This document shows, piece after piece, positions 1 to 7,455 of a stretch of 20,744 nucleotides of DNA. This stretch comes from Streptomyces sp. NRRL F-6492 (GTDB taxonomy: Bacteria; Actinomycetota; Actinomycetes; Streptomycetales; Streptomycetaceae). The stretch spans positions 1 to 20,744 of the forward strand of contig NZ_LGEG01000010.1 of NCBI RefSeq assembly GCF_001280125.1, given 5' to 3'. The position numbers and the translations under genes were made by a program. The notes under the pieces were generated by a model. It was not told where the DNA came from. It made no database searches and saw nothing but the letters and a program-made list of their open reading frames with translations. The stretch's first letter is position 1. Each line of letters begins with the position of its first letter.

Positions 1-41
1 GGGCAGGGGAGGGAAAAGGGGGGGAGGGGGGCGGGGCGCGG
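1..41. other. G-rich tract, possible G-quadruplex
   Basis: Six runs of three to seven G lie within 41 bases (1-3, 6-9, 11-13, 18-24, 26-31, 33-36), separated by one to four bases. This satisfies a G-quadruplex pattern on the plus strand. It lies just downstream of the minus-strand decarboxylase gene, so the transcript of that gene would be C-rich here. It may simply be an end-of-gene spacer; no hairpin terminator is visible. Confidence 0.35.
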
Positions 42-54
42 TGCGGGCCGGTCC

Positions 55-1014
55 TCAGAGGCCGAGCAGCCGCTCGGCGTTGCCGTGGGCGATCTTCTCC
101 CGGTCGGCCTCGCTGATCGGGGCCGTTCGCAGGAACTCGGTGGCCACCGCCATCTCCTCGAAGGGGTAGTCGGTGCCGAAGAGGATGTGGTCCGAGCCCA
201 GGGCCAGCAGCGAGCACAGCAGCGGTGGGGCCGAGCACACGCCGCTGGTCGTGATGTACAGGTTGTGCCGGATGTACTCCGAGGGATTGCCCCGGGCCAG
301 CTCGACGCCCTGGTGGTTGTGGTAGTCCCAGCGGGAGTCCATCCGCCACAGCACGTAGGGCAGGCCCTCGCCCATGTGGCCAAGGAGCATCTTGGCGTCG
401 GGGAAGTCGTCGAAGACGCCGCCGAACACGCACCGCAGGAAGTGGGTCGCCGTCTCCGAGCCCCAGCTCCACATCGGGCCGATGAGCTCCGGGTGCCCCT
501 CGATGACGTGCGGGACGTCGACGCCGTTGGCCGGGTGCAAGTAGAGCGGCACGTCCAGGCCGGCGGCGCGCTCCCACACGATCCGCAGCTCCGGGTCGTC
601 GAGGTAGCGGCCCTGGGTGTGCGCGTTCACCAGGGCGCCGCGCATGCCCAGCTCGGAGACGGCGCGCTCCAGCTCGTCGGCGGCGGCCTTCGGGTCCTGC
701 AGCGGCAGGGCGGCGAAACCGGCGAAGCGATCGGGGTGGTCGGTGATCACGCCGGCGAGGAGGTCGTTCACGGCGGCGGCCCGCGCGACCGCGGTGGCGG
801 CGTCCTTCTCGGCCTGGATGCCGGGGGAGTTGAGGGACAGCACCTGCACGTCCAGACCCGCCGCGTCCATCTCGGCCAACCGCTCGCCGGTGATGTCCAG
901 GAGCCGCCGGGACGCCTCGCGCCACTTGTCCGGCTGGAGGATCGCGGCCGCCGAGGCCCCGTACCCCTCCAGCTCCGGTGTGACGAAGTGTTCCTCAAGA
1001 CCGATGGTCCGCAT
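55..1014 (-). CDS. Amidohydrolase-family decarboxylase (gamma-resorcylate decarboxylase / ACMSD type)
   Basis: The product is 319 aa, the usual length for the metal-dependent non-oxidative decarboxylases of the amidohydrolase superfamily (gamma-resorcylate decarboxylase, ACMSD). The metal ligands are visible: an EEH at residues 7-9 right after the first beta strand, a His in YLHPANG near residue 160, a GHMGE motif near 215, and the Asp of GTDYPF near 280. EEH rather than HxH at the N-terminus is the gamma-resorcylate decarboxylase pattern. ATG 1014 is chosen because AGAGGGG sits 6 nt upstream; the GTG at 1035 would add seven residues but lies against a -10-like box. The gene is divergent from an aromatic hydroxylase, which suggests a ring-hydroxylating catabolic route in which a hydroxybenzoate is decarboxylated and then hydroxylated. 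The substrate is not determined by the sequence. Confidence 0.88.
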   Translation of the reverse strand: MRTIGLEEHFVTPELEGYGASAAAILQPDKWREASRRLLDITGERLAEMDAAGLDVQVLSLNSPGIQAEKDAATAVARAAAVNDLLAGVITDHPDRFAGFAALPLQDPKAAADELERAVSELGMRGALVNAHTQGRYLDDPELRIVWERAAGLDVPLYLHPANGVDVPHVIEGHPELIGPMWSWGSETATHFLRCVFGGVFDDFPDAKMLLGHMGEGLPYVLWRMDSRWDYHNHQGVELARGNPSEYIRHNLYITTSGVCSAPPLLCSLLALGSDHILFGTDYPFEEMAVATEFLRTAPISEADREKIAHGNAERLLGL

Positions 1015-1034
1015 CGCGACCCCTCTGCGTTTCA

Positions 1035-1064
1035 CTTATATGCATTGACTTCCTCGATGGTGAA
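1035..1064 (-). promoter_or_regulatory. Candidate promoter of the decarboxylase gene
   Basis: Read on the minus strand, TTCACC (1064-1059), an 18-bp spacer and TATAAG (1040-1035) resemble a sigma-70/HrdB promoter. A start near 1028 would leave a leader of about 14 nt that still contains the AGAGGGG ribosome-binding site. The -35 side overlaps the palindrome at 1062-1075. Inference from pattern only. Confidence 0.35.
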
Positions 1065-1073
1065 ACGTACGTT
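1045..1073 (+). promoter_or_regulatory. Candidate promoter of the hydroxylase gene
   Basis: TTGACT (1045-1050), a 17-bp spacer and TACGTT (1068-1073) match the vegetative promoter pattern TTGACN-N17-TANNNT. Transcription from about 1080 would give a leader of about 40 nt before the ATG at 1121. The -10 box lies inside the palindrome at 1062-1075, so a protein bound there would block RNA polymerase. Confidence 0.4.
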
Positions 1074-1075
1074 CC
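1062..1075. promoter_or_regulatory. Palindromic operator candidate in divergent promoter region
   Basis: GAAACGTACGTTCC is a near-perfect palindrome: its central AACGTACGTT is exact and 12 of 14 bases match the reverse complement. Its size and GAA/TTC outer bases suit an IclR-family operator. It overlaps the -10 of the plus-strand promoter and the -35 of the minus-strand promoter. A wider inverted repeat, CGTTTCAC (1028-1035) and GTGAAACG (1060-1067), shares its left half. The IclR regulator at 2857-3711 is the natural candidate ligand. Confidence 0.45.
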
Positions 1076-1120
1076 GTCGGTGTCAACCCTTTGCAACGTC
1101 CGAGTAAATGGAGGTGCCCG

Positions 1121-2740
1121 ATGACGGGTACGGATGTCGCCGCGGTGGGTCCGGTCCCGAACGGGACCGCGCCGGACGTGGTCGTGGTGGGGTACGGCCC
1201 GGTGGGCATGGTGGCGGCCGCCCTGCTGGGACGGGCGGGACACCGGGTCCTCGTCCTGGAGCGCTACGCCGGCCTGTACAACCTGCCGCGGGCGGCCAGC
1301 TTCGACGACGAGACCATGCGCACCCTGGCCCGTCTCGGCGTGGCGGGGGAACTGCTGCCCAAGGTGCGCGCGCAGCCCACCTACGAATGGCGCAACGGCA
1401 GCGGCGACCTGCTGATGGAGCAGTCCTTCGCCGAGACCGGACGCAGCGGCTGGGCGGAATGGAACATGATGTACCAGCCCGACCTCGAAGAGGCGCTGGA
1501 CGCCGTGTGCCGCTCGACGCCCCGGGTGGAGGTGCGGCACGACAGCACCGTCGTCGCCCTGGAGCAGACCGCGGACCACGTCACGGTCACCTTCGAAGGG
1601 CCCGGAGGACCCGAGAGGGTCGAGGCGCGCTACGTCCTGGGCTGCGACGGAGGCAACAGCTTCGTGCGCTCGTCGCTCGGCGTGGAGCTGCACGACTACG
1701 GCTTCTCCGAGCCGTGGATGGTGTGCGACTTCCGCTTCCGCCGCCCGACCGAAGTGCCGTGCGCGTTGCAGCTCGGCGACCCGCTGGGACCGACCTCGAT
1801 CATCTCGCTCGGCCCCGCGCACCACCGGTTCAGCTTCATGCTCGACTCGGTCGACGACTTCGGGACCGAGCGGGACCCGCAGCGGGTCTGGAAACGGGTC
1901 GCCCCCTACCTCACCCCCGACGACGCCGACCTCGTCCGGGTCGCCACCTACACCTTCCGGTCCCTCATCGCCCACGAGTGGCGCCGCGGCCGCGTCCTGC
2001 TCGCGGGCGACGCGGCCCACCAGATGCCCCCCTTCCTCGGCCAGGGCATGTGCTCCGGCTTCCGCGACGCGCAGAACCTCGCGTTCAAGCTGGACCTCGT
2101 ACTGCGCGCGGCCGCGCCGGACGACATCCTCGACACGTACCGGACCGAGCGCGAGCCGCACGTGCGCGCGGTGACCGAGAAGGGCATCGAGCTGGGCCAC
2201 CTCCAGACCCTGCGCGACCCCGAGCGGGCCGCCGAGCGCGACCGGACGCTCCTTGCCCGCCGCGCGCGATCCGCCGCACCCGAGCCCATGCGCTTCCCGG
2301 ACCTGACCGAGGGCCTGTTCACCCGGGGCGCGGCCGCGGGCCGTGGACAGCTGTCGGTGCAGGGCGTCGTGGACGACGGCACCCGCCGCGACCGCCTCGA
2401 CCAGATCGTGGGCGGCGGGTTCCACCTGCTCGTCGACGAAGACCACCTGGCCGCGCTGGAGGACGACCGGCTGCTCGACGACCTCGCCGGGGCCGGCGTG
2501 CGCGTCGTCGTCCTCGGCGAGCGGGCCGCGACGCATCCGGCGGCGGCCGTCGTGCGGGACGTGGACGGCACCTACCACGCCTGGTTCGCCGAGCTCGGCT
2601 GCTCGGCCGTCGTGGTCCGGCCCGACTTCTACGTGTACGGCACGGCCGACGGCTCCGACGCGGTGACCGGCCTCGCGGCCGAGCTGCTGGGCGCGATCCG
2701 CGGCGACGCGACCGCCCCGGAGGCGGGGGCGGAGGCCTGA
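1121..2740 (+). CDS. FAD-dependent aromatic hydroxylase (MhpA-like)
   Basis: The 539-aa protein is a class A flavoprotein monooxygenase. The dinucleotide-binding GYGPVG lies at residues 24-29, followed by the strand ending in VLERY. The DG motif (LGCDGGNS) is near residue 175, and the FAD-ribityl GD motif (GDAAHQMPPFLGQGM) starts at 296. The GD block continues into CSGFRDAQNLAFKLD, characteristic of 3-(3-hydroxyphenyl)propionate hydroxylases. The C-terminal thioredoxin-like domain of the family follows, giving the usual full length of about 550 aa. It uses NAD(P)H and O2 to add a hydroxyl group to a phenolic ring in the cytosol. ATG 1121 is preceded at 6 nt by GGAGG (1110-1114); the in-frame TTG at 1091 has no such site. 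Pairing with a resorcylate-type decarboxylase suggests a phenol such as resorcinol as substrate, but this is inference. Confidence 0.88.
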   Translation: MTGTDVAAVGPVPNGTAPDVVVVGYGPVGMVAAALLGRAGHRVLVLERYAGLYNLPRAASFDDETMRTLARLGVAGELLPKVRAQPTYEWRNGSGDLLMEQSFAETGRSGWAEWNMMYQPDLEEALDAVCRSTPRVEVRHDSTVVALEQTADHVTVTFEGPGGPERVEARYVLGCDGGNSFVRSSLGVELHDYGFSEPWMVCDFRFRRPTEVPCALQLGDPLGPTSIISLGPAHHRFSFMLDSVDDFGTERDPQRVWKRVAPYLTPDDADLVRVATYTFRSLIAHEWRRGRVLLAGDAAHQMPPFLGQGMCSGFRDAQNLAFKLDLVLRAAAPDDILDTYRTEREPHVRAVTEKGIELGHLQTLRDPERAAERDRTLLARRARSAAPEPMRFPDLTEGLFTRGAAAGRGQLSVQGVVDDGTRRDRLDQIVGGGFHLLVDEDHLAALEDDRLLDDLAGAGVRVVVLGERAATHPAAAVVRDVDGTYHAWFAELGCSAVVVRPDFYVYGTADGSDAVTGLAAELLGAIRGDATAPEAGAEA

Positions 2741-2750
2741 TGTCCCTTCC

Positions 2751-2806
2751 CGTAGCCCCGTAGCCCCGTAGCCCCGTAGCCCCGTAGCCCCGCAGCCCCG
2801 TAGCCC
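2751..2806. repeat. Tandem array of seven 8-bp units (CGTAGCCC)
   Basis: Six exact copies and one variant copy (CGCAGCCC at 2791) follow each other without interruption, 10 nt after the hydroxylase stop codon. The array fills most of the gap to the IclR gene. A unit of 8 bp is not a codon multiple, so the array is unlikely to be coding. Arrays like this change length by replication slippage. Confidence 0.9.
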
Positions 2807-2833
2807 CGGGGAGGCCGGGACGGACGGTTTCGG

Positions 2834-2861
2834 CTGACGCCATCAGGCCGGTCACTATGAT
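2834..2861 (+). promoter_or_regulatory. Candidate promoter of the IclR gene
   Basis: CTGACG (2834-2839), a 16-bp spacer and TATGAT (2856-2861) resemble a vegetative promoter. The -10 overlaps the ATG at 2857. If it is used, transcription would start at about 2868, right at the in-frame GTG 2869, giving a leaderless mRNA. Neither start has a good ribosome-binding site, which fits that idea. Confidence 0.3.
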
Positions 2862-3711
2862 CGCTTCCGTGAAGACACGTCACCCCTCCGGCTCCGGCTC
2901 CGACTCCGGCTCCGGCTCCGAGGCCGGCGAGGCGTCGCCGGCCCGGCAGGGCATCCAGTCCGTCGAACTGGCGATGACCGTCCTGCAAGCCCTCGAAGAG
3001 GGGCGGGGCCCGATGAGCCTGACGCAGATAGCCGCCGCCAGCGGCATGCAGCCCAGCAAGGCCCACCGCTATCTCGTCAGCCTCGCCCGCGTCGGCCTCG
3101 TCGCCCAGTCGCCCAGCTCCGGGCACTACGACATGGGACCGGCCATGCGGCGGCTCGGTGTCGAGTCACTGCGCAGGATGGACGAGGTGGCACTGGTCAG
3201 CGAACACCTGCCGGGGCTGAGGGACCGTACTTCGCACGCGGTCAACCTGGCGGTGTGGGGCGACCACGGTCCCGTCGTCGTGCGCTGGGAGTACGGCGCC
3301 CACGCCCTGCCGATCACGGTCCGCGTCGGCGCCACCATGCCGCTGCTGAACTCGGCGATGGGAGGGGCGTTCCTCGCGCACCTGCCCGAGCAGCTCACCG
3401 AACCTGTGCTGCGCGGACAACTGGAGACGGAGACCCTGGACGCGGCCACCCGGGACCGGATCGACCGGATCAGGAGCGAGGTGCTGGGCGAAGGGGTGGC
3501 CACCACCGTCGGCGGCGTCATTCCCGGCGTCACCTCCCTGGCGGCCCCCGTGTTCACGGCCGGGGAGTCCTTCCCCCTCGTCGTCACCCTCGTGATGCCC
3601 GCGCGGGGCGTCACGGAGCAGGACGTGGCCCGCCTCTCGGCGGAACTGCTGAGCTCGACCCGGGCCATGTCCGAGATGCTGGGACACTCCACGGACCAGC
3701 ACCGGCCGTAG
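2857..3711 (+). CDS. IclR-family transcriptional regulator
   Basis: The 284-aa protein has the IclR layout. An N-terminal winged helix-turn-helix spans about residues 34-90 (SLTQIAAASGMQPSKAHRYL is the recognition part). An effector-binding GAF-like domain follows from about 100 to 275, with the typical VRVGATMPLLNSAMGGAFLA segment region. The first 30 residues are a low-complexity Ser/Gly stretch encoded by hexamer repeats (2887-2922), unusual for the family. It lies downstream of the hydroxylase and may control the divergent promoters at 1035-1073. The start is uncertain: ATG 2857 is listed, but GTG 2869 would match the candidate promoter as a leaderless start. IclR proteins of catabolic loci usually bind a pathway intermediate. 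Confidence 0.9.
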   Translation: MIASVKTRHPSGSGSDSGSGSEAGEASPARQGIQSVELAMTVLQALEEGRGPMSLTQIAAASGMQPSKAHRYLVSLARVGLVAQSPSSGHYDMGPAMRRLGVESLRRMDEVALVSEHLPGLRDRTSHAVNLAVWGDHGPVVVRWEYGAHALPITVRVGATMPLLNSAMGGAFLAHLPEQLTEPVLRGQLETETLDAATRDRIDRIRSEVLGEGVATTVGGVIPGVTSLAAPVFTAGESFPLVVTLVMPARGVTEQDVARLSAELLSSTRAMSEMLGHSTDQHRP

Positions 3712-3870
3712 GGCGTCCGGACGTCCGGGAGCGGTGTCCCGCCACCCACGGGACCCCGCCGAACGGGCGCGCTCGTCAGGGGGCGCGGCTACGACCGCTG
3801 TGGGGTCCTGCCAAGGACTCCTCGGCCGTGACGCGCGGTGGCTTCGACGGGGCCGACCCGAAGAACGCGA

Positions 3871-3930
3871 TCGACCGCCTCCGCACCGAATCGACCGCCT
3901 CCGCACCGAATCGACTGCCTCCGCACCGAC
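3871..3930. repeat. Three tandem 20-bp direct repeats
   Basis: TCGACCGCCTCCGCACCGAA occurs at 3871-3890 and 3891-3910 exactly, and at 3911-3930 with two changes. It lies in the 439-bp gap 3712-4150, between the IclR stop and the phosphatase start, where no gene is convincing. A reading frame stays open through the gap to a GTG at 3734, but its composition does not look like protein. A 20-bp period is close to two helical turns, so bound proteins would sit on one face of the DNA. Confidence 0.85.
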
Positions 3931-4078
3931 CGGAGGCGGGGACGCCCGCCCCGTCCGCGTGCGCTTCCACACGGCGATCGAGAGGATCGGCACGCGCCGG
4001 ACCGGTGCGATCCCGCGGCCACTGTTCACCGGCCGGTGCCGGTGCGGGCACGCGACGATCCGCCGTGCCCGGCCTCCC

Positions 4079-4100
4079 GTCCTCGCTGAAAGGCGAGGAT
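4079..4100. other. Hairpin resembling an IS200/IS605 subterminal stem-loop
   Basis: CCTCGC (4081-4086), loop TGAAAG, and GCGAGG (4093-4098) form a perfect 6-bp stem, extended by a T-A and a G-T pair. The layout of a TGAAAG loop followed by GATTCC resembles the end hairpins of actinobacterial IS200/IS605 (TnpB) elements, as I recall them. No tnpA or tnpB is present, so this could be a relic of an excised element or a hairpin in the phosphatase leader. Confidence 0.35.
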
Positions 4101-4150
4101 TCCGGTGCCGGGACATGATGGGTTCACCGACCCGGTGGGAGGCGGTGACG

Positions 4151-6523
4151 ATGAGCACGAACGCGGACGACGACGCCGAAAACACCCCGCCGCCCCGGGT
4201 GGCAGCCGCGCTGGTCGACCGCCGGGGCGTCGTGGTCGGCTGGTCCCGCGCCGCGGAACGGCTCGTGGAGCGGCCGGCGGCGGAGGTGCTGCGCCGTTCC
4301 GTCCTCCGGCTGCTGGCCGACCGCGACGCGGCCCCCGCCGGACGACTGCCGGACCGCGGAACGGCCAGGCTGCGATGCGGCTCGGGGAAGGCCGTCACGG
4401 TGCGTTACCACACCGACGGGCTGCGAAGCCCGGACCTGTCGCTGATCCTGGCCGTCACCGCCGACCGGGCGGCCGAAGCCGAGTGGGACGCGGCCCTCGC
4501 GCAGGCCCTGCTCGAACAGGAACGCGTCGGCTTCGTCCTCCGGGACACCGATCTCGCCGTCGTACGGACCAACCTGGCGCGCGGCGCGCACGTCGGTCCG
4601 TCGCTCCCCGTGGGCAGCCGGCTCTCCGACGTCATGCACCCGGCCGACGCGGCCGACGCGGAAGCGGGGCTGCGGAGCGTACTGGAGACGGGCGTGCCCC
4701 TTGCCGGACACGAACAGCGGGTGAGGTCCGCACGGCCACCGTACGGAGAACGGTCCTTCTCCGTGTCCGCGGTGCGGACCCGGGACGCGCACGGACGGCC
4801 CACGGGCGTCGCGGTCCTGTTCACCGACGCCACGAGGCACTGGCGGGCCGAGCGGCGGCGCGAGCTGCGCCATCGCGCGTCGGCGGCGATCGGGAGCACG
4901 CTCGACATCGCCAGGACGGCTCAGGACGTCGTCGACGCACTGGTTCCGGACTTCGCCGACGTCGCGTGGGTCGATCTGGCGGACGCCGCTCTCGCGGGAG
5001 AGGAACCGCCGAAGACGTTCGGAGGCGGCGATCTCCACCTGCGCAGGACGGCGGTGCGCTCGGCGAAGGGGCCGTGGCCCTCCGGACTGCTTCCGCCCGG
5101 CGCCCCCGTCCCGCCCTTCCCCGACCTGGCCATGGTGCGCGAGCTTCAGGAGGGCCGCACGATCGTGACCGACCGCGAGACCCTGGGACGGGGCCTGGGC
5201 GACCCGGACCACCTGCGGCTCGCGGCTCCCGAAGACGGGCACTCGATGATCGCGGCCCCGCTCTTCGCGCGCGGCCTGGTGCTGGGTCTCGTGGCCGCCT
5301 GGCGCACCGAACGACCCGAGCCCTTCGAGGAGGAGGACGCGGTCCTGCTCGCCGAGATCGCGGCCCATTCGGCCCTCGGAGTGGACAACGCCCGTCGCTA
5401 CACCCGTGAGCACCGCGCTGCCGTGGCCCTCCAGAGGCGCCTGCTGCCCCGGGCCGTCACCTCCACCCGGGTCATGGAGACCGCGGGTGCCTACGTGCCC
5501 GCGTCGGGCGGCGCCGAAGTCGGCGGGGACTGGTTCGACGCGATCGAGCTCCCCTCGCTGCGCACCGCCCTCGTCGTCGGGGACGTGACCGGCCACGGTC
5601 TGCACGCCACCGCCACCATGGGGCGACTGCGCACGGCCGTGCAGACGCTGGCGGACCTGGAGCTGCCGCCCGACGAACTGCTCACCCACCTGGACGACCT
5701 GGTGTCCCGGCTGGCCGGCGAGGCCGATCCCGCACAGCGTGACGTGGTCGGCGCGACCTGCCTGGTGGTCGTGCACGATCCGGTCGCCGGACGCTGCACG
5801 ATGGCCTCCGCGGGACACCCTCCGCCCCTGCTGGCCCTGCCCGACGGCCGGGTCGCTCCGGTGACCATGCGGCCGGGCCCTCCCCTCGGCGTGGGCGGCC
5901 TTCCGTTCGAGGCGACGACCGTCGACGTGCCCCCGGGCAGCGTCCTCGTCCTCTACACCGACGGCCTGCTCCAGCGCCACGGCGTCGACATCGACGACTC
6001 CGTCCGTGAGGTGACCGGCCTGCTGACGCGGCTGCGGCCCTCCGACGGCGACCTCGCCGCGATCGCCCGGGCGCTCATGACCGGCTCCGGGGCGGGCCCC
6101 CCGCGCGACGACGCCGCCGTCCTGGTCGCACGCACCGCCTCGCCGGGAGAGGACTCCGTCGCCGACTGGGAGTTCCCGGCGGACCCCCGGGCGGTGGCCT
6201 CGGCGAGAGAGGCGGCGACGGACAAACTGGCCGAATGGGGTCTTGAGGGGAACTCCTTCGTGACCGAACTGATCGTCAGCGAACTCGTCACCAACGCCGT
6301 GCGGTACGCGGGCGGCCCCGTGGGCCTGCGCCTGATCCGCGGCGAGGCCCTCTTCTGCGAGGTCACCGACCCCAGCAACACCCAGCCCCGTATGCGCCGC
6401 GCCCGCATCAGCGACGAAGGAGGACGAGGACTGTTCCTGGTGGCCCAGCTCAGCCGCCGCTGGGGCAGCAGATACGGACGGACGGGGAAGACGATCTGGG
6501 TCGAGCAGGAGCTGTCCGTGTGA
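4151..6523 (+). CDS. PAS-PAS-GAF-SpoIIE phosphatase with C-terminal HATPase domain
   Basis: The protein of about 790 aa belongs to the large RsbU/SpoIIE-type signalling proteins of Streptomyces. The order is: two PAS-like sensor domains (about 15-105 and 115-230), a GAF domain (about 245-415), a PP2C/SpoIIE phosphatase domain (about 430-660), and an RsbW-like HATPase_c domain (about 670-785). Phosphatase metal ligands appear in GGDWFDA (about 458), GDVTGHGLHA (about 477) and RDDAAVL (about 652). The kinase-like domain has an N-box in ELVTNAVRYA (about 711) and a glycine box GGRGLFLVAQ (about 757). Such proteins dephosphorylate anti-sigma-factor antagonists, and the C-terminal domain can act as an anti-sigma kinase. 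No transmembrane segment is seen. ATG 4151 is chosen because GGGAGG (4137-4142) lies 8 nt upstream; ATG 4115/4118 and GTG 3734 are in frame but less supported. No partner sigma factor is adjacent. Confidence 0.9.
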   Translation: MSTNADDDAENTPPPRVAAALVDRRGVVVGWSRAAERLVERPAAEVLRRSVLRLLADRDAAPAGRLPDRGTARLRCGSGKAVTVRYHTDGLRSPDLSLILAVTADRAAEAEWDAALAQALLEQERVGFVLRDTDLAVVRTNLARGAHVGPSLPVGSRLSDVMHPADAADAEAGLRSVLETGVPLAGHEQRVRSARPPYGERSFSVSAVRTRDAHGRPTGVAVLFTDATRHWRAERRRELRHRASAAIGSTLDIARTAQDVVDALVPDFADVAWVDLADAALAGEEPPKTFGGGDLHLRRTAVRSAKGPWPSGLLPPGAPVPPFPDLAMVRELQEGRTIVTDRETLGRGLGDPDHLRLAAPEDGHSMIAAPLFARGLVLGLVAAWRTERPEPFEEEDAVLLAEIAAHSALGVDNARRYTREHRAAVALQRRLLPRAVTSTRVMETAGAYVPASGGAEVGGDWFDAIELPSLRTALVVGDVTGHGLHATATMGRLRTAVQTLADLELPPDELLTHLDDLVSRLAGEADPAQRDVVGATCLVVVHDPVAGRCTMASAGHPPPLLALPDGRVAPVTMRPGPPLGVGGLPFEATTVDVPPGSVLVLYTDGLLQRHGVDIDDSVREVTGLLTRLRPSDGDLAAIARALMTGSGAGPPRDDAAVLVARTASPGEDSVADWEFPADPRAVASAREAATDKLAEWGLEGNSFVTELIVSELVTNAVRYAGGPVGLRLIRGEALFCEVTDPSNTQPRMRRARISDEGGRGLFLVAQLSRRWGSRYGRTGKTIWVEQELSV

Positions 6524-6541
6524 GGGGCCGGGCCCGGCCCC
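6524..6541. terminator. Palindrome between convergent genes, likely terminator
   Basis: GGGGCCGGGCCCGGCCCC is a perfect 18-bp palindrome starting at the base after the phosphatase stop codon. It lies in the 32-bp gap to the convergent IclR gene. A folded RNA would form a strong G/C stem from either side. There is no U tract, which is common for actinobacterial terminators. Confidence 0.5.
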
Positions 6542-6555
6542 GGCCCACGAGGGCC

Positions 6556-7380
6556 CTACAGGCCTTCAAGGGAGGCGGTACGGCCACCGTCCTGCGAGAG
6601 CCGGCGGGAGACCGCCCGGGCCGTCGCCCGTACGGCCGGTCCGTAGCCCGCGTCCGGGAAGCCGCTGCTGGGCGCCACGACCGACAGCGCCGCCACCACC
6701 TCGTCGCCGTCCCGCACCGGCGCGGCCACGGTGCTCAGCCGCCAGGGGCGGCTCTGGCGGCCGACGGCGTGGTCGCCGCGCCGCACCTCCGCCAGCGCCC
6801 GGCGCAGATCGGCCGGGGTGCGGATGTCGTCGTCCCCGTGCTCGGGCGCGTAGGCGGCGATGGCGTGGTCCTGGACGGCCGCCGGGGCGAAGGCCAACAG
6901 CACCAGGCCCACGCCCGTGGACGCCAGGGGGAGGCGACCGCCCACGCGGTAGCGCACCGGGCTGGCGTCCCGTGCCGACAGCCTCTCCACGAGCAAGGCC
7001 TCCCCGTGGTCGCGCACGGCGAGCAGGACGTGCTGACGGGTCACGTGGAAGAGGTCCTCCATGTACGGCATGGCCACGGACCGCAGTCCGTGCCCCCGGG
7101 GCGCCAGGGAAGCGGTTTCGAGGAGCCGCAGCCCCACGACGAAGCGCCCGTCGTCGAGGCGCTCCAGCGCGCCCACGTGCACGAGCGACCGGGCGAGCCG
7201 CAGCGCGCTGCTGCGGGGGACGCCGCTGCGCCGCGCGAGGTCGGCGAGGGACAGCGCGCGGTGATCGCTGTCGAACGCGCCGAGCAGGGCGAACGCCCGG
7301 TCGACGACCGGCTGCCCCTCGGCCGGTCGCCCTCCGCGCCTCGGTCGCGCGCCGCCCTCGGCACCGGGCGTTCCATTCAT
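6556..7380 (-). CDS. IclR-family transcriptional regulator
   Basis: The 274-aa protein is a second IclR regulator. A helix-turn-helix lies near residues 40-75 (LSLADLARRSGVPRSSALRL), followed by the effector domain with VGGRLPLASTGVGLVLLAFA near the middle. ATG 7380 is preceded by a strong AGGAGGGA about 6 nt upstream. It is divergent from the amidohydrolase pair at 7456-9883, with 75 bp between start codons, a classic arrangement for a regulator and its target operon. I found no clear palindrome in that gap. It is convergent with the phosphatase gene. Its sequence differs clearly from the IclR protein at 2857-3711, so the two are unlikely to be a recent duplication. Confidence 0.9.
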   Translation of the reverse strand: MNGTPGAEGGARPRRGGRPAEGQPVVDRAFALLGAFDSDHRALSLADLARRSGVPRSSALRLARSLVHVGALERLDDGRFVVGLRLLETASLAPRGHGLRSVAMPYMEDLFHVTRQHVLLAVRDHGEALLVERLSARDASPVRYRVGGRLPLASTGVGLVLLAFAPAAVQDHAIAAYAPEHGDDDIRTPADLRRALAEVRRGDHAVGRQSRPWRLSTVAAPVRDGDEVVAALSVVAPSSGFPDAGYGPAVRATARAVSRRLSQDGGRTASLEGL

Positions 7381-7455
7381 TGAAATCCCTCCTGCCGATG
7401 ACCGGCCGCCCTTCCTACGGTGACACGCGTACGGATCCACGACCCAGGAGGCCCC

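Noticed and set aside
995..2578. A 527-codon minus-strand frame opposite the hydroxylase
   Set aside because: The opposite strand has a complete FAD-monooxygenase with all motifs; this frame is His/Val/Arg-biased shadow sequence.
2751..2806. Coding repeat
   Set aside because: The unit is 8 bp, not a multiple of three, and lies after a stop codon in all relevant frames.
3871..3930. CRISPR array
   Set aside because: The 20-bp units are directly adjacent with no spacers.
3734..4150. N-terminal extension of the phosphatase to GTG 3734
   Set aside because: It would translate the 20-bp repeats and the hairpin, has protein-unlike composition, and the ATG at 4151 has a proper ribosome-binding site.
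4124..5980. A 618-codon minus-strand frame opposite the phosphatase
   Set aside because: Antisense shadow of a clearly coding gene; no recognisable motif.
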